A stretch of 64,000 nt of DNA, from assembly GCA_001600175.1 (NCBI GenBank), contig BCJC01000007.1:1450115-1514114 (forward strand), given 5' to 3'. The notes below the pieces were generated by a model. That model did no database searches. It was not told the DNA's origin and saw only the letters and a list, made by a program, of their open reading frames with translations. Source of the stretch: Erythrobasidium yunnanense (taxonomy: Eukaryota; Basidiomycota; Cystobasidiomycetes; Erythrobasidiales; Erythrobasidiaceae). Position numbers and translations under genes: made by a program. This document shows, piece by piece, positions 36,535 to 48,800 of this stretch; position 1 is the stretch's first letter; each line of letters starts with the position of its first letter.

Positions 36535-38740
36535 TCACCGCATGAAGACCCATTTCAGATTGTCCACGGCAGCCTCGGTGGCTATACTTGTGACGTTCGT
36601 AAGGATCGTTCCATCTGCTGTGATGATGGGTGTAGGAAGCTTGACGTCCCCTCCTAGTGCAGAAGCGAACATGAACGCAAAGACCAGAAGGATCTGTCCG
36701 AATAGATCAACGGCTGATGACATGAGAGGGAGGGCGCTGCAATACAATCATTAGCAACATAGCACTACTCCGAGGTCATCTGGCATCGCCTTACTTGATG
36801 TCCGGATCATAGTCTCGCTTCCAGAGCCAGAACGTGAGGTAGTAGCAGACAAGCATGGTGATGACCATCTGCATTCACATAAACATGAAACATCAGTCAC
36901 TTCGATACTCGTTCCCGAATGCAGGTTCACCCACAATAGCGAAACTCAAAACAGTATAGCTGAGAGCGAAAACAGCGACGAATTTGGCTTGACCAGACAC
37001 ATAGACGAAAGCGAGGAAAGCGATGAGGATAGGTGTCGAAATTCCAGTTAATGAGGTTGCAGTGAGCCAATATTTTTCCTCTTTCGAGCCATGAAGCGCG
37101 GTGGAGATACGGGAGACAAAGATGGCACCGACGTTGCCAGCAACACCTGGCTAATCGCCTTAGCCTTTGTGTGAGATGGAGCAAATATGCACGTACCTGT
37201 CACAACAGGAGCGATGAGACCAAAGCCTCTATATTCATTTACGTAGTTTTGTAAGACGAGACCGGTAGCACTGTACAGATAGACCATCAGCAAATACAAT
37301 GGACCTTGAGCAAGCTATACACCAACCTGGAAATTGCCAACGCAATGAGCAGAGGTCCCCAGCCTGCCCAGATCAATTCCTGGACATATGCATTGCGCAT
37401 CGTGAAGAAGATGTTCATGGCGACGAAGCCGAGGAGGATGACTAGGACGACTGTTGACCAGAGAGAATCGATGATAGCTGCTCCGGCATTCGCGACAATA
37501 GCCAGAATGACAAGGGCCAATAGATCGCCCAGTGAGCCTGCCAATGGCGTGGCCAAGTTGTCTGCGAGGTATTTCAGCACTCTGCGTTGCCTTAAGAGTG
37601 AAGGAAAAGTCTGTCTGACCTGGATTTATCTTCATATACCGACTAACCACGACCAAGGAGCACATGAATGCTCCCACCACTGCAGAACTCACCGACGCTG
37701 CAAGCATACTTGAGCAGAGCACCATTGCGCACTCGAAGTATCCTCCTCTCTCGATGCCATATACGGAAATATCGTGTCCAGCGAGAGCTGCAGGTCCATG
37801 TTCCGTGACTCCCGTTCTTGACATGAGGCCAAGGACGAATGCGACTATTCCAGCCAACAAAGATGCCAGGAGCGCTTGAACCTGAAGGAGGGCCATGTTT
37901 CCGAGGATCAAAGACCGCCGTGTTTGCCGAAGATCCAGTTCGCCTATATTTGCTGAAGTCGAGAAGCGGGCTGCTAGATTCATCTCCAAGTTTCCTTTGA
38001 GATTGAGGAGGATAGGTACGAGAATATATAGCTCTTCGACGCGTAAGAAAACAGGCCATGTCTGGTGATGAATGTCAGCCTGGCTTAACGATTACAACCA
38101 AGCTTAGAGGACGTGCCTTCAACTTTGCTAGTACTTCACCAGCCAGCACACTGCCCAGCATAGATAGCAGAATGGAAGGAATCGTCTATTCCCAACATCG
38201 TCGGGGTTAGCGGTGTGCATGATGCACAGGGCTAGCAGAGTCTGCACGACTCACGACAAACGCCATTTCCTTTGCAAACTGTATTGTACGTTGTCTCTCT
38301 CGTTCTTTGCGCGTCATTTTGCGACGTTCACTGCTCGGCGCGCTACCCTTCGGCCTGCCGTTTCCTGCTACGACATCTTGCATTTCGATGCCATCGCTTT
38401 CTATCTCTTCTTTGCTAGTTGCGAAGCCATTGGACTGGTCGTGGAAGCCTACCGAGGCTGTAGAAGCAGATGCGGCAGGGCCATAGAAACCACCTTTCGG
38501 AATGGCTAGTGCGTTTTTACCAGTTGGCGACGGCGGTAGCAGGTCATCATTGTCTTCATCTTCATCTGAGCTCATAGAAGTTCGCTCTGCGCTTTGGCGT
38601 GTGGTCATTGATGACTTTCGGTCTTGGGCCTTTGTATCCTCCTCCAGAGACATGCGGCCATCTGGAGTGCGGTTGTCATAGCTTTGAGGACGATGGTGTA
38701 ATGATGGATCTATATTGAGCTCGACAGGTGTCCTGGCCAT
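36535..38740 (-). CDS. SLC41/MgtE-type divalent cation transporter
   Basis: Eight minus-strand exons give 597 residues: 38740-38255, 38185-38117, 38061-37620, 37561-37327, 37270-37197, 37146-36935, 36868-36795 and 36736-36535. A polar N-terminus with acidic SSDEDEDNDDLLPPSP and a basic MTRKERERQR precedes a multi-helix membrane part. Landmarks are LVPILLNLKGNLEMNLAARF, GELDLRQTRRSLILGNMALL, FECAMVLCSSMLAASVSSAV, NLATPLAGSLGDLLALV, GLIAPVVTGVAGNVGAIFVS and RISTALHG. These are the two MgtE-like repeats of the SLC41 magnesium transporter family. Magnesium is inferred from the family. Intron 2 (38062-38116) needs a GC donor (AAG|GCACGT) to keep KLK-TWPVFLR in frame. The start is the Met of MARTPVEL; the frame is open upstream but has no ATG. 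Confidence 0.88.
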
Positions 38741-39051
38741 CGACGTGCGAAGGTGCGAAGGAAACCCAAAATGCAATTCGCGTTTCGAAAGGAACAATCA
38801 AATAAGGCACCAAATCGCGGTCGTGGCAGTTGCATCTGGGCTCGATATACTACGCTGTTGTCGCAGCTATGCTAGACCAAGTAAAAGAGGTGCTCCCTCG
38901 AAGACACTGAATACTCAAATTTATACAAGAACTCCGACCGTATGGTTAGGTCAGACTCTTCCTGGCCGATTATTCTCCAACTAATAGCATTCTCCCTATC
39001 GCACGCGTACTTGGAGATATCGTGCTTCAACCGGCGCACGTCGATGTCTGA
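38741..39051. other. Intergenic
   Basis: The transporter promoter and the 3' region of the next minus-strand ORF. Nothing else recognised. Confidence 0.5.
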
Positions 39052-39939
39052 TCACTGGCGGGCTAGCATAGGTGGACATGCTTTGCCTCGATCTATCTTA
39101 AGAAGACGATGGATTGCTACATCGTTTCTTGCCAAAGCTGGCGGCGACCTCGCATATTGCATGACGGAATGAAGGCTGCTTTGTCTGCCTGAGCTGCTGG
39201 GGCTTTGAATCGCCGCAGGATCCGCTTTGAGGGTCCTAGAGGCGTGCTCACAATCTACGGCGTCCCTTCGACGAGCGCCACTTCTGGCTCTGCCCGATCG
39301 CTTCTGAGACGAAGAAGCAGTATAGCGGCTAGATAAATGTGGCTGAGGGTTCTGACGAGGGTTCAGAGCAGGCGCCAGTATGTGTGAGGTGGTATTGAGG
39401 GCTTTGGGATGGCCTGCCGCCTTGCGTCGGGCGTGAGTCCATACATCGTTTCGAGATTCGTAAGGTTCGTAGGCTTCGCCGGGACTGCGCTTTATAGTCG
39501 CAGATATACCGCCATCGACACCTTCAGCAGATACGCGACTACTCCTCTGCAAGGCTTGAAGCGATGGAGATCGTCTGCGAGGAGGAGTAGCGTAACAAAG
39601 GGAGCCCATCGATGAGTGGCTCGAGTATCTTCGAATGGGGCGTTTGATGTGCGTATCTAGAGAGCCATCAGAAGACTCGGATGAGGAGCTGCTGGAGTCG
39701 CTATCGGTATCTGTCAGAGCCTGGCTTTCGTGGCTCGCTCGCGCTCGACTGAGGATGCGATTTAGGGATAGTTGGGCTGGCGTCATGCTTTTCCCACGAT
39801 ATAATGGCGCCTGTGATGCTCCAGAGCCACTTGCAATACTCATGATAGCAAGTACCGCTGGCACAAGGCGTATCGATAGGTGCACTATCGTTTGAATGGA
39901 AGTGCCGTCAAGCGCGGGCTGGGTAGATGGTCGCGACAT
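39052..39939 (-). CDS. Orphan Ser/Arg-rich protein
   Basis: A single-exon frame of 295 codons. After a first Met at 39939 there is a second in-frame Met at 39843 (MSIASGSG), which may be the real start. The block LYRGKSMTPAQLSLNRILSR looks like an amphipathic helix. It is followed by a Ser/Asp tract (SDSSSSSSESSDGS), several arginine-rich patches (KRPIRRYSS, KRSGRARSGARRRD) that could be nuclear localisation signals, and a C-terminal LHSVMQYARSPP. No family is recognised and no function is proposed. The length and the lack of stops support a gene, but the biased composition weakens that. Confidence 0.5.
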   Translation of the reverse strand: MSRPSTQPALDGTSIQTIVHLSIRLVPAVLAIMSIASGSGASQAPLYRGKSMTPAQLSLNRILSRARASHESQALTDTDSDSSSSSSESSDGSLDTHIKRPIRRYSSHSSMGSLCYATPPRRRSPSLQALQRSSRVSAEGVDGGISATIKRSPGEAYEPYESRNDVWTHARRKAAGHPKALNTTSHILAPALNPRQNPQPHLSSRYTASSSQKRSGRARSGARRRDAVDCEHASRTLKADPAAIQSPSSSGRQSSLHSVMQYARSPPALARNDVAIHRLLKIDRGKACPPMLARQ

Positions 39940-40397
39940 ATCCAGTTATGCATTGATTTGCCGAATAGCGACTTATTATGCTGTCTTTCGTCGGCTTCGC
40001 ACAAAGACCGGTCATGCTTGACATATCGGCCTGATCTTGACCAACATCCTAATGTTTCGAGCGGCTTGGTGCATGGAAGGAAGGAGTAGACAGCGTGTAG
40101 AAGAGGTCGCTCTCGAGAGGATGTTTGAGATGTCAACACGGACCAAATTCGACTTCGCCGGTCAAGGTCGTGACACGCCTAATAAGACATAAGCCCGAGA
40201 ACCATTATTGCTTTGAGATGTTGTAACAGAGTGTATGAGGTGTACTTGAAGCGTATCCTGGCTGCCTGATTGCCCTTGCATACTCTTGACGGCCTGACCT
40301 GCTCGCGCCAATTGACCCGGAATCTCAGACGATACGACGACGACGAAAAGACGCAGATGCTGGGAGGGAGGAGTACGAGAAGAGTGCAGTTCCATCA
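39940..40397. other. Intergenic, divergent
   Basis: Lies between an orphan minus-strand gene and NGG1 (+), so both promoters should be here. No ORF or RNA supported. Confidence 0.5.
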
Positions 40398-43300
40398 ATG
40401 AGCGGGCGCGAACGCAGCGGTAGCATTAGCCATGGCCAGACTCTGCGATATCAGCTCGACGAGCCCGCCCGGATTGCCCAAGGGACGTACTACGACAGCG
40501 AGCACAGCGTGCCAGCGGTGCATGAGCTGCACGCACTGCAGGCAGCAGTACAGAAGGCTGCTACGACTGCGGGCCAGCGAAAGGCCGCTGCCTCTGCTCG
40601 AAGCGCCGCCTTGTCCGCCAAAACTGCAGCAAATTCGACGTCGACGACGAGCGCGGCGGGCAGCGCCAGCACCAGCGGGCGAAGGCTCGATAAGCAAAAC
40701 AGCAGCAAGAATGCAGGCAGTAGCAATACAACAGGAAGCTCTGGTACCGCAGGCAGCAGCAGCGTCAACGGCCACGGACTTTCCGGCTCTTCCAGCTCGA
40801 GCAGGCTGCTTCAGGCCGATGCTCAAGGTCCCAACACCCCTTTGTCCCAGTCTCTGGGAGTCAGCGCGCACTCGAATGAAGGCAGAGGTACAAAGAGAAA
40901 TAGATCAGACAGCGGTTCGTATCATCTACAGCGATTAAGGCTTGGCCGGCTTTACTGACTTGTACCTTAGAATCCTCACTCTCGCCTGCATCCTCGTCAG
41001 TCTCGTCCGTTGACTTTCAAGCGCCAAAGTCTACTTCGAGAGCTGCTTCTCCTGCTGGTAACGCTGCGAAAAGCCATACCGCTGCTCCAACCGTCAATGG
41101 AAAGCTTGCCCCGGCGCAACCGAAAGATAGCAAAGGGAAAGCAGCAGAGAATGGATCGGCTGTACCTACAGGCTTGCCTGCAATACCAGGGCTATCTGCA
41201 CCTGTTCCTGCTCTGCCAGGCTTCAAGCGCAAGGTGAAAGATACGCCTGCAGCCGGAACAGGCAGTGCTTCCAACACCCCGCGAGCCTCTCCTGCGCCAT
41301 CTGTCCAATCTAAACTTCCAGAACAACGTCACCCAACTTCTTCGCTACCACCTCCGCCCCCTTCGCTTCCTGCCAAACCGTTGCTCGCAAAGCCAGGCGG
41401 AAATTCACTTCAGAGAGGCTCTTCGCAACAAGGCTCAAGGGAGTCTTCTACAAGACCATCAGCATCTTCATCTACAGGGAGAGATCGGAAAGAAGGTGGT
41501 AGCAGTCTCCGTCAATCAGATGTTGACTCCGATAGTTCTGGTAAACCTAGTCGAGATAGCAGTGAAGCCTCCACAGCGCAATCTTCATTTTCACAACAAC
41601 CATCAAGACCTCCTCCACCAGCCCCGCCTTTCGAGACACCTCCGCCCTTACCTCCTCCCCCTCCCCCATCTGAACCTCCAGCTCCCCCGGCTAGTCAGCC
41701 TCAACCTCCTCTTGTTGCCATCACCTCTCCGACCGAAAATACTTCTCAAAAGCTACCTAGTGATGCAGATCAGCAGGAGCCTGACACTGCCTCTACCAAA
41801 CCCATTCCGCCGATCTCACCACAACCTATTGCTAGGAAGACCCTTCCACCTTCCGCAGCTAGTGTCCTTGCATCCACATCCTCAGCGTCAGCTTCATCTA
41901 CAGCATCTACAAAGCCGGGCACTCCGCAAGCCCGGAAAACCTTACCTGCTTCTATCGCTGCCCGTCCTTCAGCACCAAACCATCACCTACCATCTCCATC
42001 ACCTTCTCCTTCTGCTAGGAAGGATAGTCCAGCACCTAGCCAAACTTCTACTTCAGCTGGCGCGACCACGCCAGTGCGTTATCCGGGCAAACCCCAGCCT
42101 ACGCCAAATGTGACCGTCAATGGCGCCTCTGCGCCAGAGACAGCGAAAGATGCTGAAACACTGTCAGCTGAGGCGAAGGAAGCCAAGCAGAAACGCAAAG
42201 AGGAGAAGAAGAAACGGAAACTGGCAGCTGCAGGCTTGGGAGGAGCAGCAGGCGTAGACAGAACCCCGAATGGTTCGCCTATCTCGAAGACTCCTGGATC
42301 AGCTGGGAGAAACGACAGTCTGCCGCCTCCACCCAACAAGATTAGAAAGCTCGAAGCGTCGCCTAGTCAAGACAGCGTTTCTGGATCTAGCTTCAAGGTC
42401 AAGCTCAACGGCTTTACGCTGAACAGGGTAGGCTGCTCTTAAATCGTAGTCACACCACTATGCAGTGATAAGCTGACCTAAATTATATCCAGCAAAAGTC
42501 CGCTACGCCTTTAGACTCGCAAAGCTCCTTCACTCAGCCTGCTCCGCCTCGCAAGACGGTGGCCATTCCTGGAATAGCGGATGACTTCTCGTAAGTGCTT
42601 CTATATCGATTGTGCCAATCCTGAATTGACACCTGGTTTAGTCTTCCATCGCGCTCCCTAGTTCCGTCTGCACCTCCGCTCAATGTACCTGTCGCTACGG
42701 CCATGAAGCAAGACGATGTTGATGAAGACTTCGATCATGCCAAGCCTGCATCTCAAGTCCCATATTCTACCTTTGCGAACTGGGCAAACGATTATCTTCG
42801 GCTTTACGGTGAAGATGATCTAGCTTTCCTCGCTCCTCGTGGGAACGAAGACCCTGGTGTCTGCAATGTCCCGGATCTAGGTCCTCACTATCTGGATGCA
42901 TGGGCAGCTATGGATGCGGACCTCAACGGCGATGCAGTCGACCTGCCGGGACCTTCGAAAGCACTCATTCCGCATCTCCCTCGCCGCTTCAAGGCAGAGG
43001 CACTTTCGAATGAGACTCTTACTACGGAGAAAGTCTATCTAGGCCCGTTAAGCGAAAGGTTGATCTCTTCGTTCCGCAACACCGACAATCTTCCTACATT
43101 GCTTCAGGAAGTGACGGAACAGCAGAGGAGAGACATGAATGCTGCTCAGGACCAGCAACAAACAGGCGAGGGCGCTGTCGAACCCGCACAGATATCGCCT
43201 GCGTTGCCGACTCCTGCACTCTTCGGCGACCAGGACTTTGCAACGCAAACGCTACAAGAACAGGACGCTGCAGACTTCGAAACGCGTCTCATGCGAGAGC

Positions 43301-43899
43301 TCGCCTTCCTTGGTGTCATTCCCACTCTACCTCCTAAGCAAGCTCCGGCACCTAGTAAAAAGGCAAACAACGACAGTGGATCAGGAGATCAGCCGTCATC
43401 GGTTAATTGGGCAGGAAGAGCAGACGATGATATCTCATCAGCCTTAAGAGCATGTCAGCGGCTACTCAAGCGCCAAAGTGCGGTCAATGATGCTCGCAAA
43501 GCTCGACTAGCAGACCGAGTCCGTCAAAGAATTGCTTACCAGGAATACGAAAACTTACGAGATGGCTTGGAATCTGCGATCGAGAATGCATGGAACAAAA
43601 GACAGAGAGCCGCCGTGCGCAAGGCGCAGAAGGACAAGAAAGACAAGGATAAGAAGGAACGCGAGAAGGACAAGGAGAAAGAGGCCACGGCCACGCTTGC
43701 TCAGAGCATCGCCGCTCTGAATCAGCCTCAAGCCTTAACACCCACTCTGGTTTCAGCTTTGACGAAGCGGAGAAATCTGGTGGACGGCTTCGCGCACCTC
43801 TTTCCAGAAGGCGGTCTTCTGCTACCTTCGGAGTCTATCTATGACGACATCGAGGCGCCCTCACTTGAAGCAGTCTACAACCGAATCGAAGCGATCTAG
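40398..43899 (+). CDS. NGG1: SAGA histone acetyltransferase subunit Ada3
   Basis: The adaptor that links Gcn5 and Ada2 in the SAGA and ADA complexes in the nucleus (family knowledge). Four exons join to 1,109 residues: 40398-40914, 40971-42427, 42493-42590 and 42642-43899. The N-terminal two thirds are low-complexity (Ser/Ala/Pro, with PPPPP runs and a Lys-rich EAKQKRKEEKKKRK stretch). The C-terminal third carries the Ada3 domain: YSTFANWANDYLRLYGEDDL, ETLTTEKVYLGPLSERLISS, RLMRELAFLGVIP, DDDISSALRACQRLLKRQSA, RVRQRIAYQEYENLRDGLES and LTKRRNLVDGFAHLFPEGG. The TTEKVYLGPLSERL motif and the spacing of the blocks identify the family. All introns fall in or just after the disordered part. The protein is longer than yeast Ada3 (about 700 residues) because of the disordered region. 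Confidence 0.9.
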
Positions 43900-44246
43900 G
43901 CGTCTTGACTTTCGCCAATTCATCACCGTCGCATCCACATGGAGAAGTTCGCATGCTATTGAAAGGAGTGGAATTGCAGAATCTTTCGCATATGCAAAAC
44001 TCAGCAAACAAAATCAGTAAATAATGGTATAGTATCAGGGCAGCCTCGCCTTTAACGATGTTATAGGAATGCAGCATATTGCGTCGGCTATCGTATGCAA
44101 GAGGACATCCTTCCAGAGCTGAAAACTCCCTTTCTTACCTAGCTTTGGGCAACTACTTGGACTTCCCTTTGTGCACGGCTCATGGCCAGACACATTGCTA
44201 ATCACCCTAATGTGCTACACGCTGGCTATGCCTGCTGACTCGCTAC
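43900..44246. other. Intergenic
   Basis: The NGG1 3' UTR and the promoter of the GT64 gene, both plus strand. No other feature seen. Confidence 0.5.
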
Positions 44247-45446
44247 ATGCGCCTCCTACAGAGCAATCTTTATGGCAAGCTAGTCGCGCTGCTGACACTC
44301 AGCTGGTCGCTTTGGTCACTTCTCAAGCTGCAGACAGCATTCAGCGCTGTGAATTCTCTTAGTACATGGGAAGATGGGCCGTCTTTCAATCATGCACCTG
44401 CGCCAGAAGCGGGTAGTGATGTGGACACTGATGCTCCTGACCGTCTGGCCAGAGCGTCCAAGTACAGGTGAGCTGAACGCCAACTCAAATACGAACAGTT
44501 CTCAAGCTTTCAGCAGCATCATACTATCTACGTATACTCGGTACGAACACCTTCTCCAGTCGCTAGATCATTACGGTCGAGGGAAGTTCCCGAACCTCGA
44601 AGCCATCTTCATTGCCTGGGTGCGCTTTAATCGAGGCACGCGTAGACACCGCTAACAGGTGTTCCAGGGTCTTGGGCAAGTGAACCCACCGTCTTCCCTG
44701 AACCTATCCTCGTTCAATGTACCTGTCTATCTGGAGCGCGCCAGAACGAACAGCCTGACTGAGCGCTTCCGACTACCTGAGCGCATGGTCACAACAGCTG
44801 CGCTGTGTATCGATGACGATATCCTAATCTCTGCTCAAGGAACAGAATATGCCTTTCGAGCTTGGCAGGCATTTGGCCAGAACGATCACCGCATCTTGGG
44901 CTTCTCAGGCCGCTCTCATAAACTCGAAAATAACGTCTACTACTATTTGATGGATACCGCCAGCCATTCTATGGTGCTTACAGACAGCGCGTTCATGGAC
45001 GTTACAATGCTTGAATGGTTTTGGGCGATGGACGTGCGATTGCGAAAAGCTATACAATATGTGGATGAGCGAACGAACTGTGAAGACATCTTGATGAACT
45101 GTAAGCGGCAGCCTTTTTTTTCAGGTGCTAAGCTGACGCCAAGATACTAGACGTGGTCTCTATGAACAATAACCTGCCTCCTTTGATGCTCGATCTACCC
45201 AACCAAGTGCGTGTAGTGAAGGCAAAAGGCCTACACGACAACCGCAACCATTTCTACGAGCGAGCAACATGCATTCGGGAATTTACCCAACTTTTCGGCG
45301 ATGTTCTCAAACGATCTGATGTAACGCTCGGAAGGAGTTCAGCAGGAAATAGACGCTTGGTCGAGATGTCTCCGCAGTATGCTCCACGAGATGGAGAGGG
45401 GTGGGGACATGGGAAGACTTTCAATAATGCATCAGTTATAGCGTAA
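44247..45446 (+). CDS. GT64 (exostosin C-terminal-like) glycosyltransferase
   Basis: Four exons: 44247-44467, 44514-44619, 44668-45100 and 45151-45446, about 351 residues. A signal anchor near the N-terminus (KLVALLTLSWSLWSLL) gives type II topology. The catalytic part has SIILSTYTRYEHLLQSLDHY, AIFIAW, VPVYLERARTNSLTERFRLP, TTAALCIDDDILIS (DDD metal site), AFRAWQAFGQNDHRILGFSG, MVLTDSAFMDVTMLEWFW and TNCEDILMN. This order is that of the GT64 domain in EXT/EXTL2 enzymes and their fungal relatives. It probably acts on cell-wall or lipid glycans in the Golgi; the substrate is unknown. Intron 2 has two in-frame acceptors nine bases apart (44658 and 44667). I prefer the second because it leaves 8 nt after the CTAAC branch motif. 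The intron at 44468 is only 46 nt. Confidence 0.82.
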
Positions 45447-45896
45447 CTTGCGTAATCTGTCCTTAGCAGTCAGTACAGTATAGCATCGAAGCAATGGATA
45501 GCCATGAAAATAATACCGCATCATTCTGGCAGAGTCGTAATTGCTTATCTCGTACACCCCTCGTAAAATTGGCCAGCGTCCATGCCTCTGGACTGTCCAG
45601 AAAAGCTGTGCTGACACAATCCTACCCGCCCTTCACGACGCTGGACGTACGTCGTAGCAGCCTTGCAGCTTTGCGTTGGAGTCGCTGCTGACTCTCCGCC
45701 GCCAGCATCGCATGGTAGCGAAGTAGGCGACCTCCTCAGGTACACTGCGACCTCCAACGCCAGTAAATGAAACAATATTCACAGTGAGGGGATTTTGCGG
45801 AACGCGGTATCCGAGGGAAGTCAACCTTCAGATGCGGGCTGTGGCGTATATCGACCTTTTAGCATAGCTATAGAAGTATAGAGTTTGTTTGAAGCT
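45447..45896. other. Intergenic, convergent 3' ends
   Basis: Between the GT64 and PBP1 stop codons, so it holds both 3' UTRs. No gene seen. Confidence 0.5.
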
Positions 45897-48800
45897 CTAT
45901 GCGCCTTGTTCGTACACCGGCTGAGCCTGAGCTTGCATTTGCGGCGTTGGCATTTGCATCCCTTGCGAAGGAACGGCCATGTATTGTCCTGGCATGCCGC
46001 CTTGTGTCATCGCTATCAGCAATGTACTGCATACATTCAGTCAGGCTTTATTGCTTACCTTGTTGCTGAACCTGCTGATAGTAATACTGCTGATGAGGAA
46101 TACCCTGCATATGAGGTCCGTTCTGCTGCGCTCTAGCTCCACCTTGCTGCTGCACGAACATAGAAGGATGGTACATCTCTGCAAAAAAGCGATCAGTTGT
46201 GAAAAGAGAAGCTAATCTGCAAACTTACGGCCTGCAGGCATCTGGTTTGCCAACTGAGGTGAGAACATAGGCTGCGTTGCGTGCATAGCTTGCGGAGAGA
46301 AGGGCATCTGCGTTACATAGCCCTGTTGTGGCGGATAGGGAATGTGATTGCCGTGCGGTACAGCGAAGTGATGGATCTGTTGATTGGCTTGACCAGGCTG
46401 CTGTAGTTGCTGAATCTGACCATGCTGACTTCCACCTTGCTGCGGTTGTGGCATGTTTGCGCCAGGTGCGAACCGGTAAGGCGCACCTGCCTGCAGACCG
46501 GCTTGATATTGCTGATTCTGGTACATAGCATATCCTTGAGGGAGCATGTGGGGCTGTTGACCTGGCTGGCCGGGATGGACCATATTCTGAGGCTGCATAC
46601 CCGATGCTCCAGCTTGCGATGTAGAAGAAGACGGTACGGGCGTAGGCACGGTGCTTGACCGTTGTGACGCGCTGTCGTCTGTGGCTGTAGATAGAGTGTT
46701 TGTCGAGAGTGAGGAGGGCATCGTGCCAGCATTGCTGGGTGAGCGCGACATGTGCGATGTTGGCGGAGGAGACCGAACATTGAGGTGTCTGCCGCTTGCG
46801 GCCGAGGCGATAGAAACATTGCTCTGATGTTGCGGTTGCGGGTGAGGATGATGCGGCAGCGGGTGCTGTTGCTGCTGATAGAATTGTGCAGGAATCGCGC
46901 CTCCTGGCTGAGGCGTAATGCTCTGCATCAAAGTAGAGTTTGGCACGTTTGCATGTGCGGGCATCGGTGACGACACATTGCTGACTGATGCTGAACTTGG
47001 AACAGCACCTGAAGGGGATCCGATGCTTCTGAAAGACTTGCCAGAGAAACCCCATTCTTGCGAGACGGCTTCCGGTGCGGGCACACTTGTCGTACGCTTG
47101 AACGGCGAGAAGTCCTCTTTGACATGCAGAAGCTTGTCACGGGGAGATGGTCGGTGGCTAGCTGTTCCAAAGAAGGGGTTGACAGGTAGAGCCGGTTGGG
47201 ATGGGACAGCAGGGACAGCCGAAGGTACAGCAATAGTAGGTGGAGCAGCCGCTGTTTCAGTGGCTGGCGCAGCTGCAGTAGCTCCAGGCTGGAAACTCGC
47301 TGCACCAGGCCTGAACACAAATGCGGGCGCTGCGGCGTTGAACTTGGTAGTGCCAGTTGACGAAGATGCTGCAGGAGTTGCAGCAGCAGGCTGAGGTGAT
47401 GCAAGTCCAGCTTTAGCAGCTCTTGCAGCTGCCGCTTTGACAGGATCGAATGCCGGAATGGCGGCCAACGCATAAGGAGAAGCCTTCTTGGCCGGAGTAC
47501 CAGCCGGGGACACGACACTGGCGATGCTTGGGTTCTTAGCCGGCACAGCTGCAGCTCCCAGATTCGGGGAAGCTACAGTCGATGCCGAAGGCTTGATAGT
47601 GCTCGTGGTACTTGATTGGGAGGACGGCGTAGCTGCTGCCGCAGACAACTTTCTCGATGCCAGTTCGCGCTGCTTGGCTTCGTCCTTTGCAAGAAGTGGT
47701 ACAAGGTCCGCAGGAACGGCCGACTTGAGCTGTTTACGAAGTGAGGTGAACGAAGCCTGTGAGCAGAGTCTCCAAGACACTTTGGTCCAGCACCTACACT
47801 GAAAGCCTTGCTGAATGCGCGCAAATCAGCTATTCTGTCTTCCTTTTGCTTCTGGACAAGCTGCTGCTTCTTCTGGATCATCTTCTCCTTTTCGGTTCCT
47901 ACAAACTTGCGGAAGTCTTCGACCACTTTGTCGCTTGTCTGAGATTGAGCGGCCGGTTGCTCTGTCGCCGTTGTCTGTATAGCATGCACAAGTAGAATGT
48001 CAGCAAGCCCAGTGGCTGGAACCGCTCTCGAGGTAGGTACACGCACAGGAGTAACGCTGACATCTGGAACAGCATTCTTGGCGCCTTCAGTGGGTACAGG
48101 CTGATCGACTTTCGCTGAGCCGTTTATTTGCTTGTCGCTCTGAGGGCCTGCTTGCGCAACAGTATTGTCTGAATAAGGCATAGCTTGCTGTTGAGCTTTG
48201 CTAGTGGTATTGGGTGGCGGCGCACCAGCTGCGGTGGCTGCCATCGTACGCCGTGCTCCCGGCGGTACGTATGCGTTTGGACCTCGCAAGACGCCAGAAT
48301 ATCTGCAGTCACAATCTGTTAGCTGACAGCACAAGCACAAGCAAGACCATATGCTTACTTGTCCTCTTCATCCATGCCTGTGTCATCGTTGACGATTTGA
48401 CCACGCTCTTCGGCAACATGGGCATTCGACGATACGCCCTGTAATGAGATAAGAAATCGATAAGGCAAGGGTTGTACGCTAGTGACTGAGAATAGTCTCT
48501 CTTACCGTCAGGATCTCGTTTGCCAATTTGATTGCTCGCGCTTCTTTCGCCTTGAAATCGGCGCCCGACTTGTCAAGCTTTGTAGTATAGATCTCTTCTT
48601 GGTAGTTTGTCTTTGCGCCAAATAGCTTTTCGTTAGTTGCGAACTGGTCCCATTTTCCAGTAGAAGAGGGATTGTTTAGGCCGTTATTATACCCTCGTGA
48701 GGGCGCTTCAAGTAGACCATCATCGTCTTCCAAAGACGAGCCTCCGATGCCTCCATCGCCTGCACCGTCTATACTTCCGCCAAGTAGCGAGTTGCCGGCG

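Noticed and set aside
40395-40871. A 158-codon minus-strand ORF and a 168-codon plus-strand ORF over the first NGG1 exon
   Set aside because: Both are alternate readings of a low-complexity Ser/Ala segment; the NGG1 frame continues through in-phase splices into the Ada3 domain.
46225-47518. Several 160-280-codon minus-strand ORFs inside PBP1
   Set aside because: They are other frames of the Gln/Pro-rich PBP1 exon with no family signal.
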